A DNA stretch of 64,000 nt from UBA7662 sp943369355. Its GTDB lineage: Bacteria; Bacteroidota; Bacteroidia; UBA7662. This document shows, piece by piece, positions 8,107 through 17,382 of this stretch. Positions within the stretch are counted from its first letter, which is position 1. Each line of letters starts with the position of its first letter. The stretch lies in NCBI GenBank assembly GCA_943369355.1, contig CALRMX020000005.1:1-64000 (forward strand). The letters are read 5' to 3'. The notes beneath the pieces were generated by a model. It was not told the DNA's origin, ran no database searches, and saw only the letters and a program-made list of their open reading frames with translations. Made by a program: the position numbers and the translations under genes.

Positions 8107-10527
8107 ATGCGCAAAAACCACTTACTCTTGTTGCTGACCTTTTTCAGCACAACAACTGCCTTGGCGCAGTTCACCCTGTCGGGAAAAATAACCGACCGTA
8201 TCACCCAACAAAGCCTACCAGGCGCTACCATCCAAATTGGAGGAAGTTTAAGAGGAACAGCCAGCGCCATCGATGGAAGCTACCGACTCAACAAGCTCCC
8301 GCCAGGCAAGTACAAGCTGGAAGTGCGATACTTGGGGTATGCACTCAAAGAAGTGGAACTAAGCCTAGCTGCAGATCAAACCCTCGACATTGCTTTGGAG
8401 CCTGCAGCACGCATCACCGAAGAAATTGTTGTGCGAGCCAATAGAGCAGGAAATCAAAGTCCGATTGCACATACCAATCTCGACAGAGCAGCTTTGGAAG
8501 ACCAAAACCACGGACAAGATTTGCCGTATTTGCTTCAGCTAACCCCTTCGGTGGTAGTGACCAGCGACGCCGGAGCGGGAGTAGGCTATACGGGCATCCG
8601 CGTACGCGGCAGCGACCCTACACGGATTAACGTGACCATTAACGGCATACCCGTCAATGATGCTGAATCGCACGGCGTATTTTGGGTGAATATGCCCGAC
8701 TTTGCCAGCAGTGTGAGTAGCGTGCAGTTGCAACGCGGCGTAGGTACTTCAACGAATGGATCTGGTGCATTTGGTGCCTCGTTAAACCTTCAAACCAACG
8801 AACAAAGCGATACTGCTTACACCCGAGTAGGTCTCGGCTTCGGTAGCTTCAATACCCAGCGACAGCAAATCAACTTTGGAACAGGCGTACTCAAAAATGG
8901 CTGGAATTTTAACGGCCGCCTTTCGCGCATTGTAAGCGATGGATATATCGACCGTGCCAGCAGCAACCTTCGTTCTTACGGCTTTAGCGCCTCCAAAACA
9001 GGAAAAAAAAGTGTCACGCGATTCAACCTGTTTTCGGGAGTTCAACAAACCTATCAAGCTTGGAATGGCATTATCTCGGATTCGTTGGCTACCAACCGCC
9101 GCTACAACCCGAGTGGCAGGTTCACTGCACCCGACGGCAGCACCCGCTTTTACGACAACGAAACCGACAACTATCAGCAAGATCACTATCAGTTCTTTCA
9201 CAATTACGACTTGAACGATCGCTGGAAAATAAATACCACACTCTTTTACACCCGAGGAAAAGGATACTTTGAACAATACCGGGAAAGCGACGAATTAGCG
9301 AACTACGGCATCAACCCACCAATTGTGGGTGGCGACACCATCAACGAAAGCGACCTTATCCGAAGAAGATGGCTCGATAATCACTTTTATGGCGGATTGT
9401 TGAATGCAACATACACACTCGGTGGTTTAGAAGCTGTAGTAGGAGGAGGTTGGTATCGTTACGATGGCGACCACTTCGGGGAAGTAATCTGGTCGCGTTT
9501 CGCTGGAAATAGTCAAATAAGAAATCGGTATTACGACAATAATGCGGTAAAAACCGACTATAACCTATTCGCCAAAGCAGAATATTCGGTTGGAAAAAAA
9601 ATCCAACTGTTCGCCGATTTGCAAGTACGTGGTGTGGACTATCGTTTTCTCGGGTTTGATAACGACGGTAATAACGTAACGCAGGAAGCGAACTTCCTTT
9701 TTGTAAACCCAAAAGCAGGTTTGAACTATCGTATAAACACCCGCCAGCTTGCCTATTTTTCAGTAGCAGTGGGCAACCGCGAACCTGTGCGCGACGACTT
9801 CACCGAATCAACACCTACTAGCCGACCCAAAGCGGAGCAATTAATCGACTACGAAGCTGGCTGGCGCTGGCAAGGAAATCGGCAATTGGTTCAAGTGAAT
9901 GCGTTTTACATGGACTATAAAAACCAACTAGTACTCACGGGTCAGATTAACGACGTAGGCGCCTACATCCGCAGAAATGTGGCTGAAAGCTATCGTTTAG
10001 GCATTGAAGTAGAATACGCACTTGAAATCACCCAAAACCTGCGCTGGAATGCTAACCTTACCCTGAGTGAAAACCGTATTGGCGAGTATAACGAGTTTGT
10101 TGACAGCTACGATGCCGATTTCAACTATCTCGATAATGTGCTTTTACAGTCGAGAAGCAATACCCCTATTGCTTTTTCGCCAGGAGTGATTGCAGCAAGT
10201 ATGCTCAGCTATTCGCCAATAGAGGGACTTGAACTAGCTTGGCAAGCTAAATACGTAGGCGAGCAGTTTGTGGATAACAGCGGAGAAGCCAGTCGCAAGT
10301 TAGGCGCTTACCAATTGAATGATTTGCGCATCGAATATCGTAGGCCAATAAAGGCTTGGTTTGAAGAAGTACGTTTAGCCTTATTGGTCAACAATGTGCT
10401 CGACCTTAAGTACGTCTCTAATGGCTACGTTTATCCGTATTTGTTCAATGGAAGCTTAGTGAATGAGCTTTACGTGTACCCACAAGCTGGCCGAAACTTT
10501 ACGGTTAATCTATATTTCGGTTTCTAA
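8107..10527 (+). CDS. TonB-dependent outer-membrane receptor, probable thiamine uptake
   Basis: This 806-residue protein has a signal peptide (1-20, ending ALAQ), then a carboxypeptidase-regulatory-like domain (about 23-108), a TonB plug (about 118-230, with TGIRVRGSDPTRINVTING) and a 22-strand-type barrel ending in a terminal Phe (NLYFGF). Such receptors move scarce ligands across the outer membrane using TonB-ExbBD energy. The TPP riboswitch directly upstream implies that the ligand is thiamine or a thiamine compound, as for the riboswitch-controlled receptors known in Bacteroidota. No PnuT-type permease or thiamine kinase follows; the gene is alone between the riboswitch and a terminator. 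Confidence 0.93.
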   Translation: MRKNHLLLLLTFFSTTTALAQFTLSGKITDRITQQSLPGATIQIGGSLRGTASAIDGSYRLNKLPPGKYKLEVRYLGYALKEVELSLAADQTLDIALEPAARITEEIVVRANRAGNQSPIAHTNLDRAALEDQNHGQDLPYLLQLTPSVVVTSDAGAGVGYTGIRVRGSDPTRINVTINGIPVNDAESHGVFWVNMPDFASSVSSVQLQRGVGTSTNGSGAFGASLNLQTNEQSDTAYTRVGLGFGSFNTQRQQINFGTGVLKNGWNFNGRLSRIVSDGYIDRASSNLRSYGFSASKTGKKSVTRFNLFSGVQQTYQAWNGIISDSLATNRRYNPSGRFTAPDGSTRFYDNETDNYQQDHYQFFHNYDLNDRWKINTTLFYTRGKGYFEQYRESDELANYGINPPIVGGDTINESDLIRRRWLDNHFYGGLLNATYTLGGLEAVVGGGWYRYDGDHFGEVIWSRFAGNSQIRNRYYDNNAVKTDYNLFAKAEYSVGKKIQLFADLQVRGVDYRFLGFDNDGNNVTQEANFLFVNPKAGLNYRINTRQLAYFSVAVGNREPVRDDFTESTPTSRPKAEQLIDYEAGWRWQGNRQLVQVNAFYMDYKNQLVLTGQINDVGAYIRRNVAESYRLGIEVEYALEITQNLRWNANLTLSENRIGEYNEFVDSYDADFNYLDNVLLQSRSNTPIAFSPGVIAASMLSYSPIEGLELAWQAKYVGEQFVDNSGEASRKLGAYQLNDLRIEYRRPIKAWFEEVRLALLVNNVLDLKYVSNGYVYPYLFNGSLVNELYVYPQAGRNFTVNLYFGF

Positions 10528-10530
10528 AAA

Positions 10531-10559
10531 AAAGGAGGGTCAATTGACCCTCCTTTTTT
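10531..10559. terminator. Bidirectional intrinsic terminator
   Basis: A perfect 10+10 palindrome (GGAGGGTCAA/TTGACCCTCC, 10534-10553) is flanked by an A-tract on the left and a T-tract on the right. It can therefore stop both the receptor gene (+) and the convergent gene ending at 10558 (-). Confidence 0.9.
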
Positions 10560-11913
10560 AATTTGCCGATGGCACCAATAACTCGTAACGGTACCGGTAG
10601 AAAGTCGCGTCGTTGGCTTCAACCTTCACTTCGAATTCAAACTGCGTAACTTCTTGTTTCGATTTACCTTTTAAATCCAGAAATACATTGGCGAACCAAT
10701 AGTTCCTGTAATTTTCGGGTACAGCTTGTTTAATTACTTTAATCCTTCCCGCTTCAGTTCCTGTATTCCGAATGTCGAGTTTACCTTCAAACAGGTAACT
10801 ATCGTATTTCATGCCATTCAGGGTGATTGCCTTTTTGCTCACCTTCACCAGTCGTGCATTGTCGTTGATCACGTATGGTGATTTTCCATATTCAATTCGG
10901 GCTAAACCACCTTTGGTAGTTGTGGGCAACATACCCGGAATTTTGCCTATCGATTTCGATTTGCGCTCATGTATGGCTGCAGAAAACCAATTAATAGGGC
11001 TGTTATTTTGAATGCTCAACGAACGACTTGCGCGTGCACTCTGCGTAAGACCTGTGGCATCAGGTAACCAAGGGGCGATTTCAGCTTCATCCACCAAGGT
11101 TAAATCGACCGGAGTACTCAAAATTTGCCAGGCCGCTTGCTGACCTGCTTGCATACGCACCCCACTAAGTTGAAAGGCCGCCTGAGCTGCATAGGTATTC
11201 GCCTTTTGCTGGTTGAAGGGTACGCCATAGTAAAACAAACTGATGTCGTCGGCGGTAATTGCCGACTTAAGCCTTAAATCAAGGCTCAACTCCGTTTTTG
11301 ATCTGTCAAAATCCAACAGATAGCCTGCATCTGCTTTGATTGAAGTATTTGGGATGAGAATAGTTAACGGTTCATTCGAAACCTCACCCACAAAAAGAAT
11401 AGTGAGCACCCTGCTCGTTTGGCTACGGCGTGTGGCAATATTTAAGCCTCTTCCTCCACTTAAATGCTGAATATTGGCTATCGGAATAACTTCAAGAGAG
11501 CTGTTGGTCCGTAAAAAAACGATTTGTGACTTCTCGTCTAGACCTTGTACTTCACCGGTGTAGCTCACACTTTCTCTTCCTTCAAAAACTTCAAGAGTAA
11601 TCGAAAAGCCCACATTTTCACGGAGCATTTCGATGTATGAGAGTATTGGTTTTTTTACTTCTGTAATGATGTCCTGAACCATATACTGCAGGAGGCGGTC
11701 GTTTGAACCTGTGCGAACGATTATGCCTTCGGGCAAACTTCCTTCGGGTAGTGGCAGGTCGAAACGAATGCCTCCAACTTCACCTCGGTACTCCAATAGC
11801 GCTAGCTCGTCCTGATACAGGTGTACAGCGCGAAGGCGTAAAACTTCGTTTTGCGCCCAAATCGGGCTCGACACAAACATCAAAAAGATTAGCAAGAGTT
11901 TTTTCATGTTCAT
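10558..11913 (-). CDS. Secreted protein resembling DUF4139 family
   Basis: This 451-residue protein has a signal peptide (to about residue 20, PIWAQ). The region TPVDLTLVDEAEIAPWLPDA and the C-terminal stretch from YLFEGKLDIRNTGTEAGRIKV onward resemble the DUF4139 beta-strand-rich proteins seen in many bacteria, whose function is unknown; the match is from pattern memory and is not strong. The start is either the ATG at 11913 or the ATG two codons on at 11907. The 11913 start overlaps the mannose-1-phosphate guanylyltransferase stop (ATGA), so the two genes are cotranscribed. A periplasmic or envelope location is inferred from the signal peptide. Confidence 0.6.
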   Translation of the reverse strand: MNMKKLLLIFLMFVSSPIWAQNEVLRLRAVHLYQDELALLEYRGEVGGIRFDLPLPEGSLPEGIIVRTGSNDRLLQYMVQDIITEVKKPILSYIEMLRENVGFSITLEVFEGRESVSYTGEVQGLDEKSQIVFLRTNSSLEVIPIANIQHLSGGRGLNIATRRSQTSRVLTILFVGEVSNEPLTILIPNTSIKADAGYLLDFDRSKTELSLDLRLKSAITADDISLFYYGVPFNQQKANTYAAQAAFQLSGVRMQAGQQAAWQILSTPVDLTLVDEAEIAPWLPDATGLTQSARASRSLSIQNNSPINWFSAAIHERKSKSIGKIPGMLPTTTKGGLARIEYGKSPYVINDNARLVKVSKKAITLNGMKYDSYLFEGKLDIRNTGTEAGRIKVIKQAVPENYRNYWFANVFLDLKGKSKQEVTQFEFEVKVEANDATFYRYRYELLVPSAN

Positions 11914-12986
11914 AGATATTTATCAGCAACGTCGCGTTTCAACTCGTGAAGCATCGAGCGTATTTCATGTTCTTTATTTCTGGGGCAGATAATCAACCCT
12001 TTAGGTGATTCGGCAATGATGTAACCTTCGAGGCCATTGATAAGTACCAACTTATCGGAAGCAATTTCAACCAAACATTTTGAAGAGTTGTACATCATCA
12101 CCTGCTTGCCTGTTACAGCATTTTCGAAGTAGTCTTTTTCGTGAACGTCGTACAATTCTCCCCAAAGCGTAATGTCGGTCCAGGCAAAATGACCTACAAT
12201 TACCTTTACATTCTGCATTTTGTAGAGTACAGCCTGTCGGAACGGGACAACTTCGCTTTGCGGGTAAATTTTGTCGATCAGCCGTTTTTCATCGGGCGAA
12301 TTTAGATAAGGCCTTACTTCTTCGAAAAGTTGAGCTGTATCGGGCAAGCATGTAGCAAAGGCATGTAAAAGCACGCTCAGCTTCGAGATTTTAATGCCCG
12401 AATACCATAAAAAGTCGCCGGAACGCAGGAAAGTATTCGCTATTTCGGCTGTTGGCTTTTCGGTAAACGTTTTGATGTTATGGATTGGCGCTTTATCCGT
12501 ATCCGGAAAATACTGAATGTACCCATAATTTACCTCCGGGCGGGTGGCCTTGATGCCTATGGTAACTAATTCTTGATGCGATTGACAGTATTTGGCCGCT
12601 TGTTGAATGGTTGTAGTAAACTTTTGCTCTTCAAGAACGATATGATCGGATGGCATGATGGTTACCATCGCCTCAGCTTCGCGTTGTGCAATACGATTGA
12701 GTGCATATAATGTAGCCGTAGCCGTATTTCTGCGAAGCGGTTCAACTACCAAACAAGCCTCGGGCATATTGGGCAGCTGCTCTTTGAGTATCGATACCCA
12801 TTGGGTGTTGGTGACGATAAATATGCAGTCGTCGGATGTAATTAGTCTAGCTCGTTCGTAGGCCAGTTGCAGCAGCGACTTGCCTGTCCCCATTAGGTCT
12901 TGAAACTGTTTTGGCTTTTGCTGGGTGCTTACAGGCCAAAGGCGACTGCCTATTCCACCTGCCATGATAACCACAAAATTTTTCAT
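11910..12986 (-). CDS. manC: Mannose-1-phosphate guanylyltransferase (GDP-mannose synthesis)
   Basis: This 358-residue enzyme makes GDP-mannose from mannose-1-phosphate and GTP. The nucleotidyltransferase motif MAGGIGSRLWPVSTQQKPKQF is at the N-terminus. Further family motifs are EPLRRNTATATLYAL, MPSDHIV, GYIQYF, FTEKP and FLWYSGI. It ends after the short beta-helix-like region and lacks the C-terminal phosphomannose isomerase cupin, so it is the monofunctional type. A second, distinct member starts at 40027. A perfect -7 promoter match lies 16 bases upstream, and a downstream DUF4139-like gene overlaps it by 4 bases. Confidence 0.92.
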   Translation of the reverse strand: MKNFVVIMAGGIGSRLWPVSTQQKPKQFQDLMGTGKSLLQLAYERARLITSDDCIFIVTNTQWVSILKEQLPNMPEACLVVEPLRRNTATATLYALNRIAQREAEAMVTIMPSDHIVLEEQKFTTTIQQAAKYCQSHQELVTIGIKATRPEVNYGYIQYFPDTDKAPIHNIKTFTEKPTAEIANTFLRSGDFLWYSGIKISKLSVLLHAFATCLPDTAQLFEEVRPYLNSPDEKRLIDKIYPQSEVVPFRQAVLYKMQNVKVIVGHFAWTDITLWGELYDVHEKDYFENAVTGKQVMMYNSSKCLVEIASDKLVLINGLEGYIIAESPKGLIICPRNKEHEIRSMLHELKRDVADKYL

Positions 12987-13002
12987 CCCTGAGGGTTTGC
13001 CA

Positions 13003-13010
13003 CAAAGTTA
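13003..13010 (-). promoter_or_regulatory. Putative -7 promoter element for manC (12986)
   Basis: The minus strand reads TAACTTTG, a perfect TAnnTTTG match, 16 bases before the ATG at 12986. Confidence 0.5.
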
Positions 13011-13034
13011 CGGTTTCCCCGCGTGCAGCGCGCG

Positions 13035-14003
13035 TTAAATAATTCCTTCGCGTATGAGGTCGTGGATGTGTACCACCCCAGCATAATGCCCTTCCGCATC
13101 GGTAATGAACAGCTGGGTAATTTTATTCGCCCGAATAAGTTCAAGTGCTTCTGTGGCCAAAGTACCCAAGGGTAAGGTTTTGGGGTTTTGGGTCATGATG
13201 TCGGCCGCAACAAGACTGCTTATATCACTTTTTTTATCCAGCATTCGTCTCAAATCACCATCGGTGATTATTCCCACCAACTTTTTGTCGGCCAAAACAG
13301 CAGTAACACCCAATCTGCTTGCCGAAATCTCGACGATGGCTTTTTTCACACTGTCGTTTAATTGTACAGCGGGCTGTTGGTTTTGGCTGATTAACTCATC
13401 CACACGCAAATACAATCGTTTGCCCAAGGCACCTCCAGGGTGAAATCGAGCAAAGTCCTCGGCGGTGAATTCCCGCGACTCCAGCAAGGCGATGGCCAAG
13501 GCATCTCCCAGCGCCATTTGAAGTGTAGTGCTGGTAGTAGGTGCCAAGTTAAGCGGACAAGCTTCCTTTTCGATGGTCGTAAACAAACATAAATCGGCTT
13601 GTTGCGCTAAAACCGACTCCGGGCGACCCGTCATGCCAATCAAGGTATTGCCGCCGGCCTTCAGCATTGGCACCAATACCTTTATCTCAGGCGTGTTGCC
13701 ACTTTGAGAAATACAAAGGATAACATCTTCACGTTGAACAATACCCAAATCACCATGAATTGCATCGGCCGCATGCATAAAAACCGAAGGAGTACCTGTG
13801 CTGTTTAGGGTAGCAACAATTTTTTGTGCAACGATGGCACTTTTCCCTATACCAGTCACAACCAGCCTCCCAGCGCTGTTCAAAATGGCCTCTACGGCCC
13901 TTTCAAAATCAATTGTAATATTTTCTGCGAGGCTAAGAAGCGCTTCGGCTTCCATTTTCAACGATCTTTGCGCCGCCTCGCGCAAATCGACAGATTTTTT
14001 CAA
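13035..14003 (-). CDS. kdsD: D-arabinose-5-phosphate isomerase (KdsD/KpsF)
   Basis: This 322-residue enzyme interconverts ribulose-5-phosphate and arabinose-5-phosphate, the first step toward Kdo for lipopolysaccharide. An SIS domain spans residues about 40-185 (GIGKSAIVAQKIVATLNSTG, HGDLGIVQREDVILCISQSGNTPE, and LNLAPTTSTTLQMALGDALA). Two CBS domains follow (about 200-320). The start is TTG at 14003: an in-frame stop lies just upstream (14013-14015) and the next ATG would be 16 codons inside. A perfect -7 match sits 27 bases upstream. It is divergent from recQ, a pairing that I recall as common in Bacteroidota. Confidence 0.93.
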   Translation of the reverse strand: MKKSVDLREAAQRSLKMEAEALLSLAENITIDFERAVEAILNSAGRLVVTGIGKSAIVAQKIVATLNSTGTPSVFMHAADAIHGDLGIVQREDVILCISQSGNTPEIKVLVPMLKAGGNTLIGMTGRPESVLAQQADLCLFTTIEKEACPLNLAPTTSTTLQMALGDALAIALLESREFTAEDFARFHPGGALGKRLYLRVDELISQNQQPAVQLNDSVKKAIVEISASRLGVTAVLADKKLVGIITDGDLRRMLDKKSDISSLVAADIMTQNPKTLPLGTLATEALELIRANKITQLFITDAEGHYAGVVHIHDLIREGII

Positions 14004-14030
14004 GTCAATTTTTTATTTATCTTGAACGTA

Positions 14031-14038
14031 CAAACCTA
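14031..14038 (-). promoter_or_regulatory. Putative -7 promoter element for kdsD
   Basis: The minus strand reads TAGGTTTG, a perfect TAnnTTTG match, 27 bases before the TTG start at 14003. Confidence 0.45.
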
Positions 14039-14066
14039 CTGATTTTTCGCTTAGAGGGGTTTAAGT

Positions 14067-16244
14067 ATGACTGCCAAAGAACAACTACGTAAAACATTAA
14101 AGGATTTTTTCGGCTTTGATAGCTTTAAAGGGCATCAAGAAGAGATTACACTCAATATTTATCACAAAAAAAACACCTTTGTGATCATGCCTACCGGAGC
14201 AGGTAAATCGCTCTGCTACCAGCTTCCGGCAATTGCTTTGCCAGGTACAGCCATAATTATTTCTCCACTTATCGCCCTGATGAAAAATCAGGTAGATGCG
14301 GTACGTGCATTTTCGGGTACGGAGGGTGTTGCCGAATTTTTGAATTCTTCACTGAGCAAGGGCGATATCAAACGCGTGCGCCAATCGGTAACCGATGGCA
14401 TCACAAAAATGCTGTACGTAGCACCTGAGTCCTTGGGAAAGCAAGAAAATATAGATTTCCTCCGTTCGGTACCGATCTCGTTTGTTGCAGTAGATGAGGC
14501 CCATTGTATTTCGGAATGGGGGCACGATTTCCGTCCCGAGTACCGTAAAATCAGGCAGATGGTGCAAGAGATAGGCGATGTGCCCATCATTGCGCTTACG
14601 GCTACGGCCACGCCTAAAGTGCAGCTCGACATCATGAAGAACCTGCAGATGAACGATGCAACGATTTTTAAGTCGTCGTTCAACCGGCCAAATCTTTATT
14701 ACGAGGTTCGCCCGAAAATCAATGCAGTCAAAAGCATCATCAAATACATCAAAGAAAACACGGGCAAATCGGGCATTATTTACACCCTGAGCCGAAAAAA
14801 GGCCGAGGAACTCGCCGAGCTACTAGTAGCCAATGGCATTAAAGCAGCGCCCTACCATGCAGGTTTAGACGGCCCAATTCGTATGCAAAATCAGGACAAG
14901 TTTCTGATGGAAGATGTAGATGTGATCGTGGCGACGATTGCATTCGGAATGGGAATCGATAAACCCGATGTACGCTTCGTGATCCACTACGACATTCCCA
15001 AGTCGATAGAAAGTTATTATCAAGAAACAGGTAGAGCAGGTAGAGACGGCCTTGAAGGTGTTTGTATCGCCTATTATAGTGAAAAAGACATACAGAAACT
15101 CCAGAAATTCATGAAGGACAAGCCCGTTTCTGAAAAAGAAATAGGCCATCTGCTCCTGCATGAAGTAGTATCGTATGTTGAGTCAGCTGCTTGTCGCAGA
15201 AAACAAATTCTCCATTATTTTGGCGAAAGCTACGACGAAAGTGGCTGCAACGGCATGTGCGACAGCTGCCGTAACCCGCGCCCCAAAGAGAAGGTGCTGA
15301 ACGAAATGGTACAGCTTCTTCAAATCGTGAAAAAGTTGGGCAAAAAATTCGATTTCGAGCACATCCTCAACTTCATGATGGGCGAAATGACCCCAGAAAT
15401 TGAGTCGTACGGTCACCACCGTGCCACCGAATTTGGATTGGGCAAAGAACAAGGTGCCTTGTTTTGGAAATCGCTCATCAAACAGGCCTTGCTGCGCAAT
15501 TTCTTTCTCAAAGACATCGAGAATTACGGCTTGCTAAAAATCGGCGAGTTAGGTGAGGCCTACTTAGCCGACCCATTCGTTATTGAGTTTATAATCGACA
15601 ACGATTATAGTGAGGCCCGCGAAGAAGACATTGAATCGCAACAAGGCGAAGCATTAGATACTCGACTTTTTGAGATGTTGCGCGATTTGCGCAAAAAAAT
15701 CGCCAAAGAAAAAAGTCTGCCCCCTTATGTGATTTTTCAAGACCCCTCACTGGAGGAGATGGCGACGAATTACCCAATTAACCTGCAAGAATTGCAAAAC
15801 GTTAGCGGTGTTGGGCCGGGTAAAGCAGCCAAATTTGGCAAGCCTTTTCTGGAACTTATCGCCCGCTATGTAGAGGAAAATGAGATCGAGCGCCCAGAAG
15901 ATTTGGTGGTAAAATCTACCATCAACAAGTCTGGAGTTAAGGTATTTATAATCGGGGGTATCGACCGAAAAATGCCACTTACAGAGTTGGCACGTTCAAA
16001 AAACCTCAGCTACGAAGAAGTTCTCGACGAAATACAAACGATCGTTGATAGCGGCACCAAGGTGAATATTGATTACCACATCAATAACGTGATGGACGAA
16101 GAGCTACAAGAAGAAGCCTACGATTATTTCCGCTCGGCCGATTCCGACGATATTCGGGAAGCGGCAAGAGCATTGGGTGATGACTATACCGAAGAAGACC
16201 TTAAATTGATTCGCATCAAATTTTTGAGCGAACAAGCGAACTAA
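14067..16244 (+). CDS. recQ: ATP-dependent DNA helicase RecQ
   Basis: This 725-residue 3'-5' helicase acts in recombination and fork repair. In order it has helicase motif I (TGAGKSLCYQLPA, about residue 43), the DEAH box (about 143, VDEAHCISEWGHDFRPEY), SAT-like TATATP, and motif VI (QETGRAGRDG). The RecQ zinc site follows (CRRKQILHYFGE...CNGMCDSC), then the winged-helix RQC region and an HRDC domain (near PINLQELQNVSGVGPGKAAKFG). The C-terminal helix-turn-helix extension (about 615-690) is typical of Bacteroidota RecQ. Its stop overlaps the convergent dehydrogenase stop by 4 bases. Confidence 0.97.
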   Translation: MTAKEQLRKTLKDFFGFDSFKGHQEEITLNIYHKKNTFVIMPTGAGKSLCYQLPAIALPGTAIIISPLIALMKNQVDAVRAFSGTEGVAEFLNSSLSKGDIKRVRQSVTDGITKMLYVAPESLGKQENIDFLRSVPISFVAVDEAHCISEWGHDFRPEYRKIRQMVQEIGDVPIIALTATATPKVQLDIMKNLQMNDATIFKSSFNRPNLYYEVRPKINAVKSIIKYIKENTGKSGIIYTLSRKKAEELAELLVANGIKAAPYHAGLDGPIRMQNQDKFLMEDVDVIVATIAFGMGIDKPDVRFVIHYDIPKSIESYYQETGRAGRDGLEGVCIAYYSEKDIQKLQKFMKDKPVSEKEIGHLLLHEVVSYVESAACRRKQILHYFGESYDESGCNGMCDSCRNPRPKEKVLNEMVQLLQIVKKLGKKFDFEHILNFMMGEMTPEIESYGHHRATEFGLGKEQGALFWKSLIKQALLRNFFLKDIENYGLLKIGELGEAYLADPFVIEFIIDNDYSEAREEDIESQQGEALDTRLFEMLRDLRKKIAKEKSLPPYVIFQDPSLEEMATNYPINLQELQNVSGVGPGKAAKFGKPFLELIARYVEENEIERPEDLVVKSTINKSGVKVFIIGGIDRKMPLTELARSKNLSYEEVLDEIQTIVDSGTKVNIDYHINNVMDEELQEEAYDYFRSADSDDIREAARALGDDYTEEDLKLIRIKFLSEQAN

Positions 16245-17182
16245 GCGTCTTTCAGGTTTTCGAGCATTTCTTTCACGATACCGGCGGTGTCGAAATGGTG
16301 ATTCCAACCCCATTCGGTTCTGGCGGCGCTATCGTCGATGGATGCTGGCCACGAATCGGCAATTTGTTGCCTGAAATCGGGAGTATAGTGCATGTTGAAC
16401 GAAGGCATGTGCAAACGTATAGCGGCAGCCAATTCAGCCGGTGTAAAACTAACGGCCGCTAAATTATAGCTCGTGCGCGTTTTAATATGCTCCTTCGGAG
16501 CTTCCATCAATTCTACGGTCGCGCGTATAGCGTCGTCAACAAACATCATGGGTAATGCGGTATCTGCATTTAAAAAGCAGCTGTAGCTTCCCTTTTGTAG
16601 CGCATCGTGAAATATTTCTACAGCATAATCGGTTGTTCCACCACCTGGAGGTGTTTTCCAACTGATAATGCCCGGATATCGAATGCTTCGAACGTCTAAT
16701 CCATACCGTTGGAAATAGTACTGACACCACAACTCCCCGCTGAGTTTACTGATGCCATACACCGTATTCGGATCCATATAACTCGACTGGGGTGTGTTGG
16801 ACTTGGGTGTATTGGGTCCGAATGCCGCAATGCTGCTCGGCCAAAAAACACGATCGAGTTTGTATTTAACCCCCAAATCCAGCACGCTCAGCAAACTCTC
16901 CATATTCAACTTCCAAGCAAAAGCAGGATTTTTTTCACCTGTAGCCGATAAAACAGCTGCGAGCAAGTACACCTGACTGATTTGCTCATCCCGAATTACG
17001 GCTTCGATGCCTGCTTTATCGAGCGCATCTAAGACCATGAAGCGCCGGTCAAGCTCTGGTCGCGGATTGCGCAAGTCACTACAAATCACATTTTCTTTAC
17101 CGTGCTTCGCAATGAGTGCTGCCGATAATTCAGAGCCCAGTTGACCTTCGGAACCGATGAGTAAGATGCGCGTGCTTGACAT
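16241..17182 (-). CDS. SDR-type L-threonine 3-dehydrogenase (UDP-sugar-epimerase-like)
   Basis: This 313-residue NAD-dependent enzyme of the extended SDR fold has the nucleotide motif IGSEGQLGSEL at residues 8-18, the catalytic Tyr-Lys pair in TVYGISKLSGE, and the distinctive YPGIISWKTPPGGGTTDYAVEIFH stretch. That stretch marks the epimerase-like threonine dehydrogenases, which oxidise L-threonine to 2-amino-3-ketobutyrate. The length is typical. A perfect -7 promoter match is 22 bases upstream. The alternative, a sugar-nucleotide epimerase, is less likely because of that motif and because no sugar genes are adjacent. Confidence 0.88.
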   Translation of the reverse strand: MSSTRILLIGSEGQLGSELSAALIAKHGKENVICSDLRNPRPELDRRFMVLDALDKAGIEAVIRDEQISQVYLLAAVLSATGEKNPAFAWKLNMESLLSVLDLGVKYKLDRVFWPSSIAAFGPNTPKSNTPQSSYMDPNTVYGISKLSGELWCQYYFQRYGLDVRSIRYPGIISWKTPPGGGTTDYAVEIFHDALQKGSYSCFLNADTALPMMFVDDAIRATVELMEAPKEHIKTRTSYNLAAVSFTPAELAAAIRLHMPSFNMHYTPDFRQQIADSWPASIDDSAARTEWGWNHHFDTAGIVKEMLENLKDA

Positions 17183-17204
17183 GTACCAGAAGAGTTTAGC
17201 GTGG

Positions 17205-17212
17205 CAAATTTA
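17205..17212 (-). promoter_or_regulatory. Putative -7 promoter element for the threonine dehydrogenase gene
   Basis: The minus strand reads TAAATTTG, a perfect TAnnTTTG match, 22 bases before the ATG at 17182. Confidence 0.5.
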
Positions 17213-17382
17213 GGGAAGTTGAAGGCGCTTTCAGCTGAGGTCAAAATCTGAATTAACGCTTAGGCTAGGCATCAAGCCTCAATTTCGAAAGTGAGCATAA
17301 TTAAACGTGATGAAATGAGTTAAAAATCAGATTTTTGTAGTAGTCGACCTTAGTTCTGAAGGTTGTCAGTCAAACACATCGC

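Noticed and set aside
8782..9712. Minus-strand frames inside the TonB-dependent receptor gene
   Set aside because: They are antisense shadows of a conserved coding sequence.
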